From assembly GCF_016055185.1 (NCBI RefSeq), contig NZ_JAECVR010000013.1, positions 56,778 through 120,777 of the forward strand: 64,000 bases of DNA, given 5' to 3'. Each line of letters starts with the position of its first letter. Position 1 is the first letter of the stretch. The stretch is from Paenactinomyces guangxiensis. Lineage in GTDB: Bacteria; Bacillota; Bacilli; Thermoactinomycetales; Thermoactinomycetaceae. Shown piece after piece: positions 26,013 through 33,726 of the stretch. Position numbers and translations under genes: made by a program. Under the pieces are notes generated by a model. That model did not search any database. It had not been told where the DNA came from and was given only the letters and a program-made list of their open reading frames with translations.

Positions 26013-26699
26013 ATGAAAATTACTTTTCACGGACAATCCTGTTTTGAAATTGAGCACGAAAACCATCGTTTGGTCATTGATCCGTTCCTTACCGGAAATC
26101 CGGTGGCAAAAGCGAAGCCCGGGGATATCAAAGCTGACTATATTTTACTCACCCACGGGCACGGAGATCATGTGGGCGACACAGTGGGTATTGCCAAAAA
26201 CAACAATGCTACCGTTATCGCTCCGTTTGAACTGGCCACCTGGCTGGAATGGCAGGGAGTGAAAGCATACGGAATGTCAACCGGAGGCGGCTATTCGTTT
26301 GACTTTGGCCATGTTAAATATACCCAGGCTTTTCACGGAAGCGGCTTTGTCACTGAAGACAGGGAGATCCTCTACCTGGGACCCGCGTCGGGGATTCTTC
26401 TCACTCTTGGAGATAAAACGATTTACCATGCCGGAGATACCGCCCTTTTTTCTGACATGAAACTGATTGGTATGAATAAAAAGATTGACCTCGCCTGTTT
26501 GCCGATTGGGGACAATTTTACCATGGGGCCGGAAGATGCCTTAATAGCCGCCGAATGGGTGGGGGCCAAACAGGTCATTCCCATGCATTACAATACGTTT
26601 CCCGTTATTGCACAAGACGGGCATGCCTTTGCAAAAGAGCTTGAGGAAAAAGGGATCAAGGGAACCGTACTTGAAGCTGGGGAAAGCATCACCTTATAA
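26013..26699 (+). CDS. ytkL: UPF0173 metallo-beta-lactamase-fold hydrolase YtkL
   Basis: This 228-residue protein has the metallo-beta-lactamase fold with the metal motif [10 protein letters not shown], a second-shell His/Asp in [12 protein letters not shown], and MHYNTFPVI near the C-terminus. It begins [14 protein letters not shown], the standard start of the UPF0173 family (B. subtilis YtkL, about 227 residues). The substrate is unknown. GAGGAGGGAAAG lies upstream. The terminator after it has been used as an insertion site by a small mobile element. Confidence 0.93.
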   Translation: MKITFHGQSCFEIEHENHRLVIDPFLTGNPVAKAKPGDIKADYILLTHGHGDHVGDTVGIAKNNNATVIAPFELATWLEWQGVKAYGMSTGGGYSFDFGHVKYTQAFHGSGFVTEDREILYLGPASGILLTLGDKTIYHAGDTALFSDMKLIGMNKKIDLACLPIGDNFTMGPEDALIAAEWVGAKQVIPMHYNTFPVIAQDGHAFAKELEEKGIKGTVLEAGESITL

Positions 26700-26780
26700 G
26701 AAAACTATTTGTAAATTTGCTGTAACCCGATTGTAATGTACGTCTTTTAAAATGAAATCAGGATGAAAACCCCCTTTGGT

Positions 26781-26814
26781 AGAGACGGCCCCGGAAACCG
26801 TCTCTCTTTTTTTT
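26781..26814 (+). terminator. Terminator after ytkL (left junction of the inserted element)
   Basis: AGAGACGG and CCGTCTCT form the stem, followed by a CT8 tract. The 3' arm and T run are part of the direct repeat that recurs at 29334-29371. Confidence 0.85.
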
Positions 26815-26826
26815 GCATAAATCGTC
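26790..26826. repeat. Left direct repeat (putative attL)
   Basis: CCCGGAAACCGTCTCTC, eight T, then GCATAAATCGTC. The matching copy is at 29334-29371. Confidence 0.7.
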
Positions 26827-26968
26827 GGTTAAAGCCGGAAATTACAACGGTTTTTGAAAGTCATTAGACCGTCAGAAAGTACGTTAATTTATACGTAGTC
26901 CGTCTCCGTTGCTTTACGGTGTCCGTTTCCGTTTAAACCGTATGTGAAGCGGAGAAAGGCAGGTACTT

Positions 26969-27568
26969 ATGTCAATATCGGAGAAAAGGACAGGTAAAAA
27001 CGTCGTTCGTAAACGGGGTAAATCCCACGTAAGAAACCGGCACATAGAGAAGGTTTCAGACGGTTCCCACGCGCTTAAATTAACGTTTCGAGAAGCGCTA
27101 GACATATTTGTACAGGCGAAGAAGTCCGAAGGGGTGAGACCGCGAACATTAAGCGATTACCGGCAACATATGAAGTACTTAGCGGAGTTTTTGACGGAGT
27201 TTTACCCGGAGATAAACGTTATACAGGATTTAACGACGGAGATTATACACGATTATATCATTTATTTAAAAGACCGTCGTACACCATATAGCGGCATTGA
27301 AAACCGGGAGCGAGCGCAAAAGGGATTATCCGCAAATACGATTAACATAAGGTTGCGTACGCTTCGGACAATGAGCCGGACAGTCAGACAGACAATAAGG
27401 AGCAATCGGACAGCGAGCCGGACACTATGCCGGACAAGGCGGACAAGCAGACGGACAACACGGACAGCGGCGGACAGGATAACGGACAACCGCTACACAG
27501 GGAAATCGCGCCGGACAATACCCAGACAACGGAAAGCCCGCTTGCTGACCACAAGGAAAGCCCGCTAG
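26969..27568 (+). pseudogene. Tyrosine recombinase, N-terminal fragment
   Basis: Residues about 35-135 form a phage-integrase SAM-like core-binding domain: REALDIFVQAKKSEGVRPRT, LSDYRQHMKYLAEFL and GLSANTINIRLRTLR are typical. The catalytic domain with the R-H-R-Y residues is missing. From about 27374 the frame runs through GGACA repeats and gives an Arg/Thr-rich stretch that looks like the wrong frame of the next gene. AAAGG/CAGG ribosome-binding sequences precede the ATG. A deletion has probably joined the integrase start to the middle of another gene, so the element cannot move by itself. Confidence 0.65.
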
Positions 27569-27696
27569 AAGTGGCTGAACGTTTAATGAGGGAAACCGGG
27601 AAAGTACCGAGTATCAGACGGTTAGCAAAGGAAGCAGGAATAACACGACACCAGGCGGATAAGATTTTAGCACCGATGAGAAAGCGGGCAGGTTAA
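27346..27696 (+). pseudogene. C-terminal part of an HTH protein with Asp-rich linker
   Basis: This frame opens after a TAA at 27343 and has no well-placed start; the first ATG is at 27427, inside the linker, without a ribosome-binding site. The translation has an Asp/Pro/Gln-rich linker encoded by GGACA repeats, followed by SPLEVAERLMRETGKVPSIR and RLAKEAGITRHQADKIL, a clear helix-turn-helix. Such a linker plus HTH end is common in replication or regulatory proteins of phages and integrative elements. It overlaps the integrase fragment in another frame, consistent with a fusion deletion near 27350-27375. Confidence 0.55.
27364..27515 (+). repeat. Cluster of GGACA-containing repeats
   Basis: Eleven GGACA words, mostly as CCGGACA, ACGGACA or GCGGACA, occur within about 150 bases at irregular spacing, often 9, 12 or 15 bases. 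In frame they encode PDN/TDN/SDS-type linker residues. Confidence 0.8.
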
Positions 27697-27719
27697 GGAC
27701 CGGGGAAACCCGGTTATTT

Positions 27720-27869
27720 TTATTCCTTTAGCTTATCTCGCTGTAACAGGATATGGACGATGTAGTTACTTAGCGTTCTGGAGTCGTTTTCTGCTTCCTT
27801 TTCTAACGCTTCCCTTAACGTTTTAGGCATCGTTACTTGTACCCGTGTGTTTTCTTTGGATACCGTCAT
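27720..27869 (-). CDS. Ribbon-helix-helix (Arc/CopG-like) repressor
   Basis: Starting at ATG 27869 (GGAGG 9 bases upstream) the product has 49 residues: a short beta strand TRVQVTMPKTLREALEKEA followed by two helices ending IVHILLQRDKLKE. This is the MetJ/Arc ribbon-helix-helix layout of small dimeric DNA-binding proteins. No toxin partner is adjacent on the same strand, so a plain regulator is more likely than an antitoxin. An inverted repeat overlaps its promoter and could be its operator. Confidence 0.75.
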   Translation of the reverse strand: MTVSKENTRVQVTMPKTLREALEKEAENDSRTLSNYIVHILLQRDKLKE

Positions 27870-27927
27870 AACTAAATTCCTCCAATCCATGAAATGTTTA
27901 TAAATTTCAAAATTTAACATTGCATTT

Positions 27928-27948
27928 AGTGTATCAGGGTGGTACACT
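27928..27948. promoter_or_regulatory. Inverted repeat, candidate operator between divergent promoters
   Basis: AGTGTA, nine bases, TACACT. On the minus strand TTGATT is 17 bases from TACACT, and on the plus strand TACAC runs into TATAAT, so both promoters overlap the repeat. Confidence 0.5.
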
Positions 27949-28022
27949 ATAATCAAGAAGCGGAAATAAATAGAAATAACGTTTTCCGCTTCAAATGTCG
28001 GAGCAAAAAGGCGGTGAAGACC

Positions 28023-28138
28023 GTGGGTAAATTTAAACAGCTTTCATCCGTTTTGAGTGTTGGAACTGCGGTAGCGATGACATCGTAAAAACGGATAGCG
28101 GCGAATATATTTGCCGTGATTGCGACACTATACAGTAG
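28023..28138 (+). pseudogene. Frameshifted zinc-ribbon microgene
   Basis: GTG 28023, with GGCGGTG upstream, opens a frame MGKFKQLSS that stops after 19 codons. In the neighbouring frame the sequence ECWNCGSDDIVKTDSGEYIC then RDC is a clear zinc ribbon (CxxC...CxxC) ending in DTIQ. A one-base change near 28050 would join them into a ~38-residue protein. It may be broken or read by frameshifting. Confidence 0.5.
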
Positions 28139-28160
28139 TTTTTGACTGTGATACTATTTA

Positions 28161-28191
28161 GGAAGGTTCTGCGGAGCCTTCCGCTTTTTTT
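28161..28191 (+). terminator. Terminator after the zinc-ribbon remnant
   Basis: GGAAGG and CCTTCC form a stem with a 10-base loop, followed by GC and seven T. Confidence 0.75.
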
Positions 28192-28231
28192 ATAAAAAGT
28201 CTTACTTTCGTAAGAGACAAGGAGGGTTTAT

Positions 28232-28783
28232 ATGAACGTACGATGTAAAGGCATGAATGAAATCGAAGCGTTTTTAAACGGAATTAAACCTACGTTATTA
28301 CTCGCAGAACAGCAAAAGCCATTTACTACTATGTTAGCATATCCAAACGCTGAAATACATCTAATACCGAATCGCCGTCAATGTCTGTTTTTTCCGACAG
28401 AAGAAAAAATGCGGGAATGGCAGGAACGAACAGCAGGAATAACGCATACTACGCCGGAATTTCACCGGGAACTAGGGTTAACTTTAGGGTACCCGCCGAA
28501 AGCCGTTGATTTTTACGTTAGGCGGGTAAAATGCGAGCAGGAAGGCAGATTAAATGAGTTAAAACGCCTAAAATTAAAAGTTGTTGGGATGCACTATGCC
28601 GGAATATCGTGTAATGGCAGTGGGGACGATATTATACATAACGTAAGATGGTTATGGGATAGATACCGGTTAGCGGAACCGTTAAAGGTTCGGATTGATA
28701 CGAGTTTTATAACGGTTGATTACCGGGACGAAAAGGTATTAACGGGGATAGCGGAAGAAACCACAGTAACGTTAGTATCGTAA
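28232..28783 (+). CDS. Unknown element-borne protein (DUF3793-like motif)
   Basis: 183 residues with a near-perfect AAGGAGG site 6 bases before the ATG. The central piece FHRELGLTLGYPPKAVDFYV resembles the GxxLGYPPxxVxxF motif of DUF3793-type proteins. The rest is mixed alpha/beta with no catalytic motif, signal peptide or membrane segment. It has its own terminator before and after. I cannot assign a function; the motif resemblance may be only local. Confidence 0.6.
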   Translation: MNVRCKGMNEIEAFLNGIKPTLLLAEQQKPFTTMLAYPNAEIHLIPNRRQCLFFPTEEKMREWQERTAGITHTTPEFHRELGLTLGYPPKAVDFYVRRVKCEQEGRLNELKRLKLKVVGMHYAGISCNGSGDDIIHNVRWLWDRYRLAEPLKVRIDTSFITVDYRDEKVLTGIAEETTVTLVS

Positions 28784-28804
28784 ATAGAGCAGTAACGAGA
28801 TGAG

Positions 28805-28828
28805 GACGGTTAAATACCGTCTTTTTTT
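28805..28828 (+). terminator. Terminator after the unknown element gene
   Basis: GACGGT and ACCGTC with a TAAAT loop, followed by seven T. The sequence after it (AAATCGTCCGTTAA) resembles that following both terminal repeats. Confidence 0.75.
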
Positions 28829-28916
28829 GTGTTTAAATCGTCCGTTAACTGTGCGGTTTCCGGTTTCTATCGGTATAGTATATTGACGGAATTAAACGAA
28901 AGGGGAAACGGCAGAT

Positions 28917-29264
28917 ATGGAAAAACAATGCGGGGTAATATGGTTAGGGGATAGAAACCGCCGCAACGCACAGCCGATAAAATACGAAGTTTTACACAGT
29001 GGGTGCTATAAAGTCGTAGGGCGTGAATTAGATAGTAGAGGGTGTTATCAAGTCCGCGCCAATGGTAGTCAAAAAATCGCGCACCGCGCAGTATGGAAGC
29101 ATTTTAACGGTGAAATACCTGACGGTTTAATAATATGTCATAAATGTGATTTTGGCGGATGCGTGAATATTCAGCGCATGGAATTAGGTACGATAGCGGA
29201 TAATAACCGGCAACGGTACGAACGGGGGAGACACCGGGTAATACGATACTTTGAACGGAAATAG
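28917..29264 (+). CDS. HNH endonuclease
   Basis: This 115-residue protein is of the HNH_3/homing type found free-standing in phages. It has IAHRAVWKHFNGEIPDGLII (first His), then CHKCDFGGCVN with the central His and Asn framed by Cys residues, then NNRQRYERGR, the usual DNA-binding tail. It probably nicks or cuts DNA and may help spread the element. GGGGAAACGG precedes the ATG. It is intact, unlike the integrase. Confidence 0.82.
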   Translation: MEKQCGVIWLGDRNRRNAQPIKYEVLHSGCYKVVGRELDSRGCYQVRANGSQKIAHRAVWKHFNGEIPDGLIICHKCDFGGCVNIQRMELGTIADNNRQRYERGRHRVIRYFERK

Positions 29265-29333
29265 AACGGACAGAAAACGTTATAATTTAGCGCGTTTTGA
29301 CGTGTCGTGACCGATAGAAATAACGCATAAGAA

Positions 29334-29371
29334 CCCGGAAACCGTCTCTCTTTTTTTTTGCATAAATCGTC
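29334..29371. repeat. Right direct repeat (putative attR)
   Basis: CCCGGAAACCGTCTCTC, nine T, GCATAAATCGTC, matching 26790-26826. No left stem arm is present here, so it does not form the terminator hairpin. Confidence 0.7.
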
Positions 29372-29420
29372 CGGCGATGTGATAAAACGGTGCGGAAATG
29401 GAATTAAAGGGGAACATTAA

Positions 29421-29592
29421 ATGCCAGTGATCAGGGATCAACAATTGATTAAAACAAGACGTAGAGATTCATACACTGACCACCTCTAATACAAAGGAAA
29501 AAGCAATCGGTGGAGTTACCAGAGGCTTATTAGAGGAAGGTAGTTACCTGGAAGCTGTCATTTTGGAGTTAAACAAAGAGCTAACAAGTTAA
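29421..29592 (+). pseudogene. Frameshifted small gene of unknown function
   Basis: AAGGGG lies 9 bases before ATG 29421. The frame MPVIRDQQLIKTRRD stops after 22 codons, but the next frame continues as TSNTKEKAIGGVTRGLLEEG and ends at TAA 29590-29592. A one-base shift near 29455 would give a ~57-residue protein. It lies just right of the inserted element. No family is recognised. Confidence 0.3.
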
Positions 29593-29723
29593 CGGGTATA
29601 AGTTAAAGAATTAGTTAGCCTGACAGGACGTTTGAATAAAGCAAATTGGATTCCAATAACTGCATAAAACCCTGTGCCCTGGGTATCATAATCCTGAAAA
29701 AATTGCACAGGAGGTCTTGTCAT

Positions 29724-30167
29724 ATGGCATTAATTCCTTACGAACCCTTCCGCCATCTTGAAAACATGCGGCGGGAGCTAGACCGTTTTTTTACCGCAGA
29801 TTTTCCTGCTCTAAGGACAGTTTTTGGGCAGAATTTCGGGACACCAAGTATTGATATTCATGAAACGGAAAATGAAGTTGTTGCAAGGTGTGACATCCCC
29901 GGAGTCGAAAATAAGGAGGACATAAATATCGATATTGATAACAATGTTCTTACGGTTAGCGGAACAATTAACCGAATCAATGAGGTTAAGCAAGAAAACA
30001 TGTACAGACAAGAACGATTTGCCGGGCGTTTTCAGCGATCCGTGCCCCTGCCGGCCCGTGTTTCGTCAGAAGGAACAACTGCATCCTACAGGAATGGGGT
30101 CCTTGAAATTCGTATGCCAAAGTTAATAGGTGAGAATAAGAGAAGAATTGATGTTGAGTTCCATTGA
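29724..30167 (+). CDS. Small heat shock protein (Hsp20/alpha-crystallin)
   Basis: This 147-residue chaperone holds unfolding proteins in ATP-independent fashion. The alpha-crystallin domain covers about residues 45-140 (PSIDIHETENEVVARCDIPG at its start, YRNGVLEIRMPK at its end), after a short N-terminal arm MALIPYEPFRHLENMRREL. ATG 29724 is chosen because AGGAGG stands 9 bases upstream. No CIRCE element is visible nearby, so HrcA control is unlikely; the promoter was not identified. A terminator follows. Confidence 0.93.
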   Translation: MALIPYEPFRHLENMRRELDRFFTADFPALRTVFGQNFGTPSIDIHETENEVVARCDIPGVENKEDINIDIDNNVLTVSGTINRINEVKQENMYRQERFAGRFQRSVPLPARVSSEGTTASYRNGVLEIRMPKLIGENKRRIDVEFH

Positions 30168-30205
30168 AAAATGACCAGGTTGACAGATATTCTCTTAAAC
30201 AAAAT

Positions 30206-30236
30206 AGGGCGGGAAAGTTCCCGCTCTTTATGTTTT
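30206..30236 (+). terminator. Terminator after hsp20
   Basis: GGGCGGGAA and TTCCCGCTC form a stem (one G-T pair) followed by TTTATGTTTT. Confidence 0.7.
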
Positions 30237-30449
30237 GGCCTTTATTATAATACTATGGAACTAAAGATATTTCTTCTGCTTTCATAAGATTAATGGAAAC
30301 ATAAATCTCCTTTTCACTTTGTACATGTAATACGCGTTGAAAAACACAGGAATTTGTTGAAGCGTATGACTCCCATCTTTTTTGCATGAACAAGCCCCCT
30401 TGAACGTAGATATGGAAATAGAAAGGAATGGGTTAAGGAGGGAGAGCAA

Positions 30450-30749
30450 ATGTTACAGAATAAGCACAGAGTAAGAGCCATCTTCGGAATGGGCCTTTTA
30501 TTCGCAGGTCTTCCGCAGCTTTCGATGGAATTAAGCGGGGAAATGGAGGCTGTTTTTTCATTTTCGTGGCTTACGGTTAGTATTCTTGCCGTTGCTGCAA
30601 ACTGGCGCCGCATGCAGTACCTCAATCTGATCCGGCGGCGACGGGAAGAGGCGTTGCGCCGTATAAAGTGGCTGGAAGGCGAGCGGCAGTTGCGGAGGAG
30701 ACGGGGGAGAGTATTGCGTGAACAAAAGCGGGGAATTCAAACTGTTTAG
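30450..30749 (+). CDS. Small membrane protein with Arg-rich tail
   Basis: 99 residues. Two hydrophobic segments (about 9-25 and 34-51) are followed by an Arg/Glu-rich helical tail (NLIRRRREEALRRIKWLEGE). AAGGAGGGAG stands just before the ATG, so it is probably translated. The tail suggests a coiled coil or a membrane-surface nucleic-acid or lipid contact. No family is recognised. It is followed by a terminator and then ytoI. Confidence 0.55.
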   Translation: MLQNKHRVRAIFGMGLLFAGLPQLSMELSGEMEAVFSFSWLTVSILAVAANWRRMQYLNLIRRRREEALRRIKWLEGERQLRRRRGRVLREQKRGIQTV

Positions 30750-30770
30750 ATTAAAAATGAATATCTGTTC

Positions 30771-30818
30771 AAAAAGGAAAAGAGGAGGTTCTATGGGGAG
30801 GAGCTTCCTTTTCTTTTT
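30771..30818 (+). terminator. Terminator before ytoI
   Basis: AGGAAAAGAGGAG and GCTTCCTTTTC pair imperfectly around a 15-base loop, followed by six T. Confidence 0.6.
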
Positions 30819-30832
30819 TCTGTACCTCTTTT

Positions 30833-30854
30833 TGTTATATAATGTTATATAACA
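30833..30854. promoter_or_regulatory. Perfect 10-bp-arm palindrome, candidate YtoI operator
   Basis: TGTTATATAA, TG, TTATATAACA. It contains a TATAAT -10 box (30838-30843) and ends 28 bases before the ytoI start. The downstream gene encodes an N-terminal winged helix, so autoregulation is plausible. Confidence 0.55.
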
Positions 30855-30882
30855 GAAGTCGTGCAGAAAGAAGGGAAACCTG

Positions 30883-32196
30883 TTGCCAACGAAACATGAA
30901 CAAATACTTCAATATATTGAAGGGTTAGAAGTGGGGCACAAAATTTCTGTCCGCCAGATATCCAAAGCGCTGGGTGTCAGTGATGGAACGGCCTATCGGG
31001 CGATCAAGGAAGCGGAAATGAAAGGACTGGTGAACACCATTGAGCGGGTGGGAACAGTCCGCATTGAAAAAAAGCAGCGTTCAGACATTGAGCGGCTTAC
31101 TTTCGCAGAAGTGGTCAATATTATTGACGGAACGGTATTGGGCGGAAAAGGGGGCCTTCACAAGACCTTAAACCGGTTTGTGATTGGGGCGATGAAATTA
31201 GAAGCGATGATGCGCTACGTCGAACCGGGTAACCTGCTGATTGTGGGGAACCGTGATAATGTCCATCGCATCTCTCTGGAACGGGGAGCCGCAGTGCTGA
31301 TCACCGGCGGGTTTGACGCGACGGATAAAGTGAAGCAACTCGCAGATGAATTAAAGCTCCCGGTGATCTCCAGCAGCTATGATACGTTTACCGTTGCTGC
31401 GATGATCAATCGGGCGATCTATGACCGGCTGATTAAGAAGGAGATTCTGTTGGTTGAAGATATGCTGGCTAAAAAACATACCCCCGCCTATCTTCGTGCG
31501 GGTGAAACCATCGCCCGTTTTCATGAGCTGGTCCGGGAAACGGCCCACAGCCGCTATCCGGTGATCGATGAATCAGAACGGGTCGTGGGAATGGTAACAG
31601 CTAAAGATGTGATGGGCTTCGCTCCGGAAGAACGGATTGAAAAAGCGATGACTAAAAATCCGATCATGGTTACTCCCAAAACTTCCCTTGCCTCTGCCGC
31701 ACATGAAATGGTTTGGGAAGGCATTGAATTGTTGCCGGTTGTAAGTGATCAGCGCCGGCTGCTCGGGGTTATCAGCCGCCAGGATGTCATTAAATCACTG
31801 CAATATATGCAAAAGCAGCCGCAAGTGGGGGAGACGATCCAGGAACTAAGTTTCCGCGGCTTTGAGGAAACAGTTGACCGCCACGGGCAGACCGTTTTTC
31901 GCGGACAGGTTACTCCACAGATGACCGACTCGCTCGGAACCCTCTCTACAGGTGTCTGTACCTCTTTGATCACCGAAGCGGCTCTTCGTATGTTACGCCG
32001 TCTTCGCCGTGGGGATCTGGCCGTTCAGAACATGACCCTGTATACACTAAAGCCGATTCAACTGGAAAGTGTAGTGGAGATAAGACCGCGCATTCTTGAT
32101 TTAGGAAGAAAACAGGCCAAGATGGATATAGAGATGACCTTTGACAACCAGGTGGTGGCGAAAGCCCTGTTGACGGCACATACGATTGACAGGTAG
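30883..32196 (+). CDS. ytoI: HTH-DRTGG-CBS-hotdog regulator YtoI
   Basis: 437 residues, as in B. subtilis YtoI (439). Domains in order: winged HTH (about 1-65, SVRQISKALGVSDGTAYRAI), DRTGG domain (about 70-180), a CBS pair (about 195-310, with RYPVIDESERVVGMVTAKD-like repeats), and a C-terminal hotdog/MaoC-like domain (about 330-435). CBS and DRTGG parts usually sense adenine nucleotides, the hotdog part an acyl-CoA or similar ligand; none is proven here. TTG start with AAGGG 8 bases upstream. A perfect palindrome lies just upstream. Confidence 0.9.
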   Translation: MPTKHEQILQYIEGLEVGHKISVRQISKALGVSDGTAYRAIKEAEMKGLVNTIERVGTVRIEKKQRSDIERLTFAEVVNIIDGTVLGGKGGLHKTLNRFVIGAMKLEAMMRYVEPGNLLIVGNRDNVHRISLERGAAVLITGGFDATDKVKQLADELKLPVISSSYDTFTVAAMINRAIYDRLIKKEILLVEDMLAKKHTPAYLRAGETIARFHELVRETAHSRYPVIDESERVVGMVTAKDVMGFAPEERIEKAMTKNPIMVTPKTSLASAAHEMVWEGIELLPVVSDQRRLLGVISRQDVIKSLQYMQKQPQVGETIQELSFRGFEETVDRHGQTVFRGQVTPQMTDSLGTLSTGVCTSLITEAALRMLRRLRRGDLAVQNMTLYTLKPIQLESVVEIRPRILDLGRKQAKMDIEMTFDNQVVAKALLTAHTIDR

Positions 32197-32260
32197 TTTT
32201 GGCCGCATAAAATGCGGTATACGCCAGCATTTCAAGGACCAAACAGATATTCAGGTTGCG

Positions 32261-32296
32261 AGACTGTTGACAAAGTCAAAATCAGCAGTCTTTTTT
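32261..32296 (+). terminator. Terminator after ytoI
   Basis: AGACTG and CAGTCT enclose a smaller TGAC/GTCA stem, followed by a T run. Confidence 0.7.
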
Positions 32297-32394
32297 GTTC
32301 AAGAAAAATAATAAAAAGGGAAACTCTTGCAGGCAGTGGAATAAGCGGTTTTCTTAAAAGTAATAAGAAAAACAGAGTTGGTTTGCACTTTGCG

Positions 32395-32416
32395 AACCCC
32401 GAATTTATGGGGTTTT
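32395..32416 (+). terminator. Second hairpin before the opuA operon
   Basis: AACCCC, GAATTTAT loop, GGGGTT, then TTT. It would block read-through into opuA or belong to an opuA leader that starts upstream. Confidence 0.5.
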
Positions 32417-32460
32417 AAGTGATATTAAGCTTGAATTTTAAATAAAAATATAAAAAAGTG

Positions 32461-32486
32461 GTTTGATCCCTCTAGTGTGCGGGAAT
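32461..32486 (+). promoter_or_regulatory. SigB-like general stress promoter of opuA
   Basis: GTTTGA (32461-32466) and GGGAAT (32481-32486) are 14 bases apart, matching the SigB consensus GTTTaa-N12-14-GGGwAw. A TATACT box further down could be part of a SigA promoter. Osmoprotectant transporters are known SigB targets in B. subtilis. Confidence 0.5.
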
Positions 32487-32520
32487 AGATATGTTTGTAT
32501 ACTAACTGGAGGGGTTTTTC

Positions 32521-33726
32521 TTGAATAAATTAAAAGTAAAAAACCTGACGAAAGTGTTTGGCCGAACGCCCAAACGGGGGATCAAACTGCTTCGTCAAGG
32601 GAAAAGCAAAGACGAAATCTTTAAGGAAACAGGTTTAACCGTTGGTGTGAATCAAGCCTCTTTTCATGTGAAAAGCGGGGAAATTTTTGTCATCATGGGT
32701 TTGTCGGGCAGCGGAAAATCGACGTTGCTTCGCATGTTGAACAGATTGATTGAACCGACGGAGGGCGAAATATTGCTGGGTGGTGAAGATCAGGAGAACA
32801 TCACCACTATGTCAAAAGCAGAACTGAGAAACATGCGCAGGGAAAGGATGGGGATGGTTTTCCAAAAATTCGCTCTTTTTCCTCATCGTACAGTGCTGGA
32901 AAATGTGGAGTACGGGTTGGAGATTCAGGGAGTAGACAAAAAGTTACGCCGGGAACAAGCGTTAAAATCGCTGGAACTTGTCGGCCTGGGAGATTGGGCG
33001 GAGACCATGCCTGATCAATTGAGCGGCGGGATGCAGCAACGGGTGGGAATCGCCCGGGCATTAGCCAATTCACCGGATATTTTGCTGATGGACGAAGCGT
33101 TTGGCGCCCTGGACCCGCTGATCCGCAAAGATATGCAGGATGAGCTGTTGGAACTGCAACGAACAATGAAAAAAACGATCATTTTTATTACTCATGATCT
33201 GGATGAAGCTCTGCGGATCGGTGACCGGATTGCCCTGATGAAAGATGGCTCCATTGTACAGACAGGGACACCCGAAGAAATTCTCACCCGGCCGGCCAAT
33301 GAATATGTAGAGCGTTTCACGGAGGATGTAAATCTGACCAGAGTATTAACTGCGGAAGCGATTATGCGCAAGGGTGAAACGATTATTATTGATAAAGACG
33401 GGCCTGCTGTCGCATTAAAAAAAATGCGCGAAAAAGGGGTACCCACACTGATCGTCATCGACCGGGACAAGCAGTTTAAAGGATTGATAACTGCAGAAGG
33501 AGCCAGAACAGCCACCCGCTCCGGCAAAACGCTGGAGGAAGTTTTGATCCCCGACGCAATCCGGGTGGATAAAGATATGCTGCTGAGTGATTTGCTACCA
33601 TTGATGGCAGAGCAGGATTTTATTTTTCCGGCCGCGGTTATTGATAAGTCGGGAAAATATGTTGGCATGGTGGGGCGCGGCGCAATCTTTGCTGCACTGG
33701 CCGGCAACGGGGGGGATTTGTCATGA
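32521..33726 (+). CDS. opuAA: Glycine betaine/proline ABC transporter ATPase OpuAA
   Basis: This 401-residue ATP-binding subunit energises uptake of osmoprotectants such as glycine betaine. Walker A GLSGSGKSTLLRML, signature LSGGMQQRVGIARAL and Walker B ILLMDEAFGALDP are intact. A C-terminal CBS pair (about 285-395) is the osmosensory regulatory part in OpuA-type transporters. The TTG start has TGGAGGGG 8 bases upstream. It overlaps the next gene by 4 bases. Confidence 0.94.
   Translation: MNKLKVKNLTKVFGRTPKRGIKLLRQGKSKDEIFKETGLTVGVNQASFHVKSGEIFVIMGLSGSGKSTLLRMLNRLIEPTEGEILLGGEDQENITTMSKAELRNMRRERMGMVFQKFALFPHRTVLENVEYGLEIQGVDKKLRREQALKSLELVGLGDWAETMPDQLSGGMQQRVGIARALANSPDILLMDEAFGALDPLIRKDMQDELLELQRTMKKTIIFITHDLDEALRIGDRIALMKDGSIVQTGTPEEILTRPANEYVERFTEDVNLTRVLTAEAIMRKGETIIIDKDGPAVALKKMREKGVPTLIVIDRDKQFKGLITAEGARTATRSGKTLEEVLIPDAIRVDKDMLLSDLLPLMAEQDFIFPAAVIDKSGKYVGMVGRGAIFAALAGNGGDLS

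Larger units (their letters stand above)
26790..29371. mobile_element. Small integrated element in the ytkL terminator
   Basis: About 2.5 kb is bracketed by a direct repeat of 37 and 38 bp that differs only by one T. The left copy completes the host terminator; the right copy has only the 3' arm, as expected when a tyrosine recombinase uses a terminator as attB. Inside lie an integrase fragment, a truncated HTH gene, a ribbon-helix-helix gene, a frameshifted zinc ribbon, a gene of unknown function and an HNH endonuclease. Style is uniform and unlike the flanks, with many TTA, GTT, CGG and ACG triplets. No replication or transfer genes remain, so it looks like a decayed phage or integrative element. 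Confidence 0.65.

Noticed and set aside
27720..27869. Ribbon-helix-helix gene as an antitoxin
   Set aside because: No small toxin-like gene lies next to it on the same strand; the neighbours are an HTH fragment and a divergent zinc-ribbon remnant.
28801..28850. Third copy of the att-like repeat
   Set aside because: It shares only a T run and AAATCGTCCG with the terminal repeats; the CCCGGAAACCGTCTCTC part is missing.
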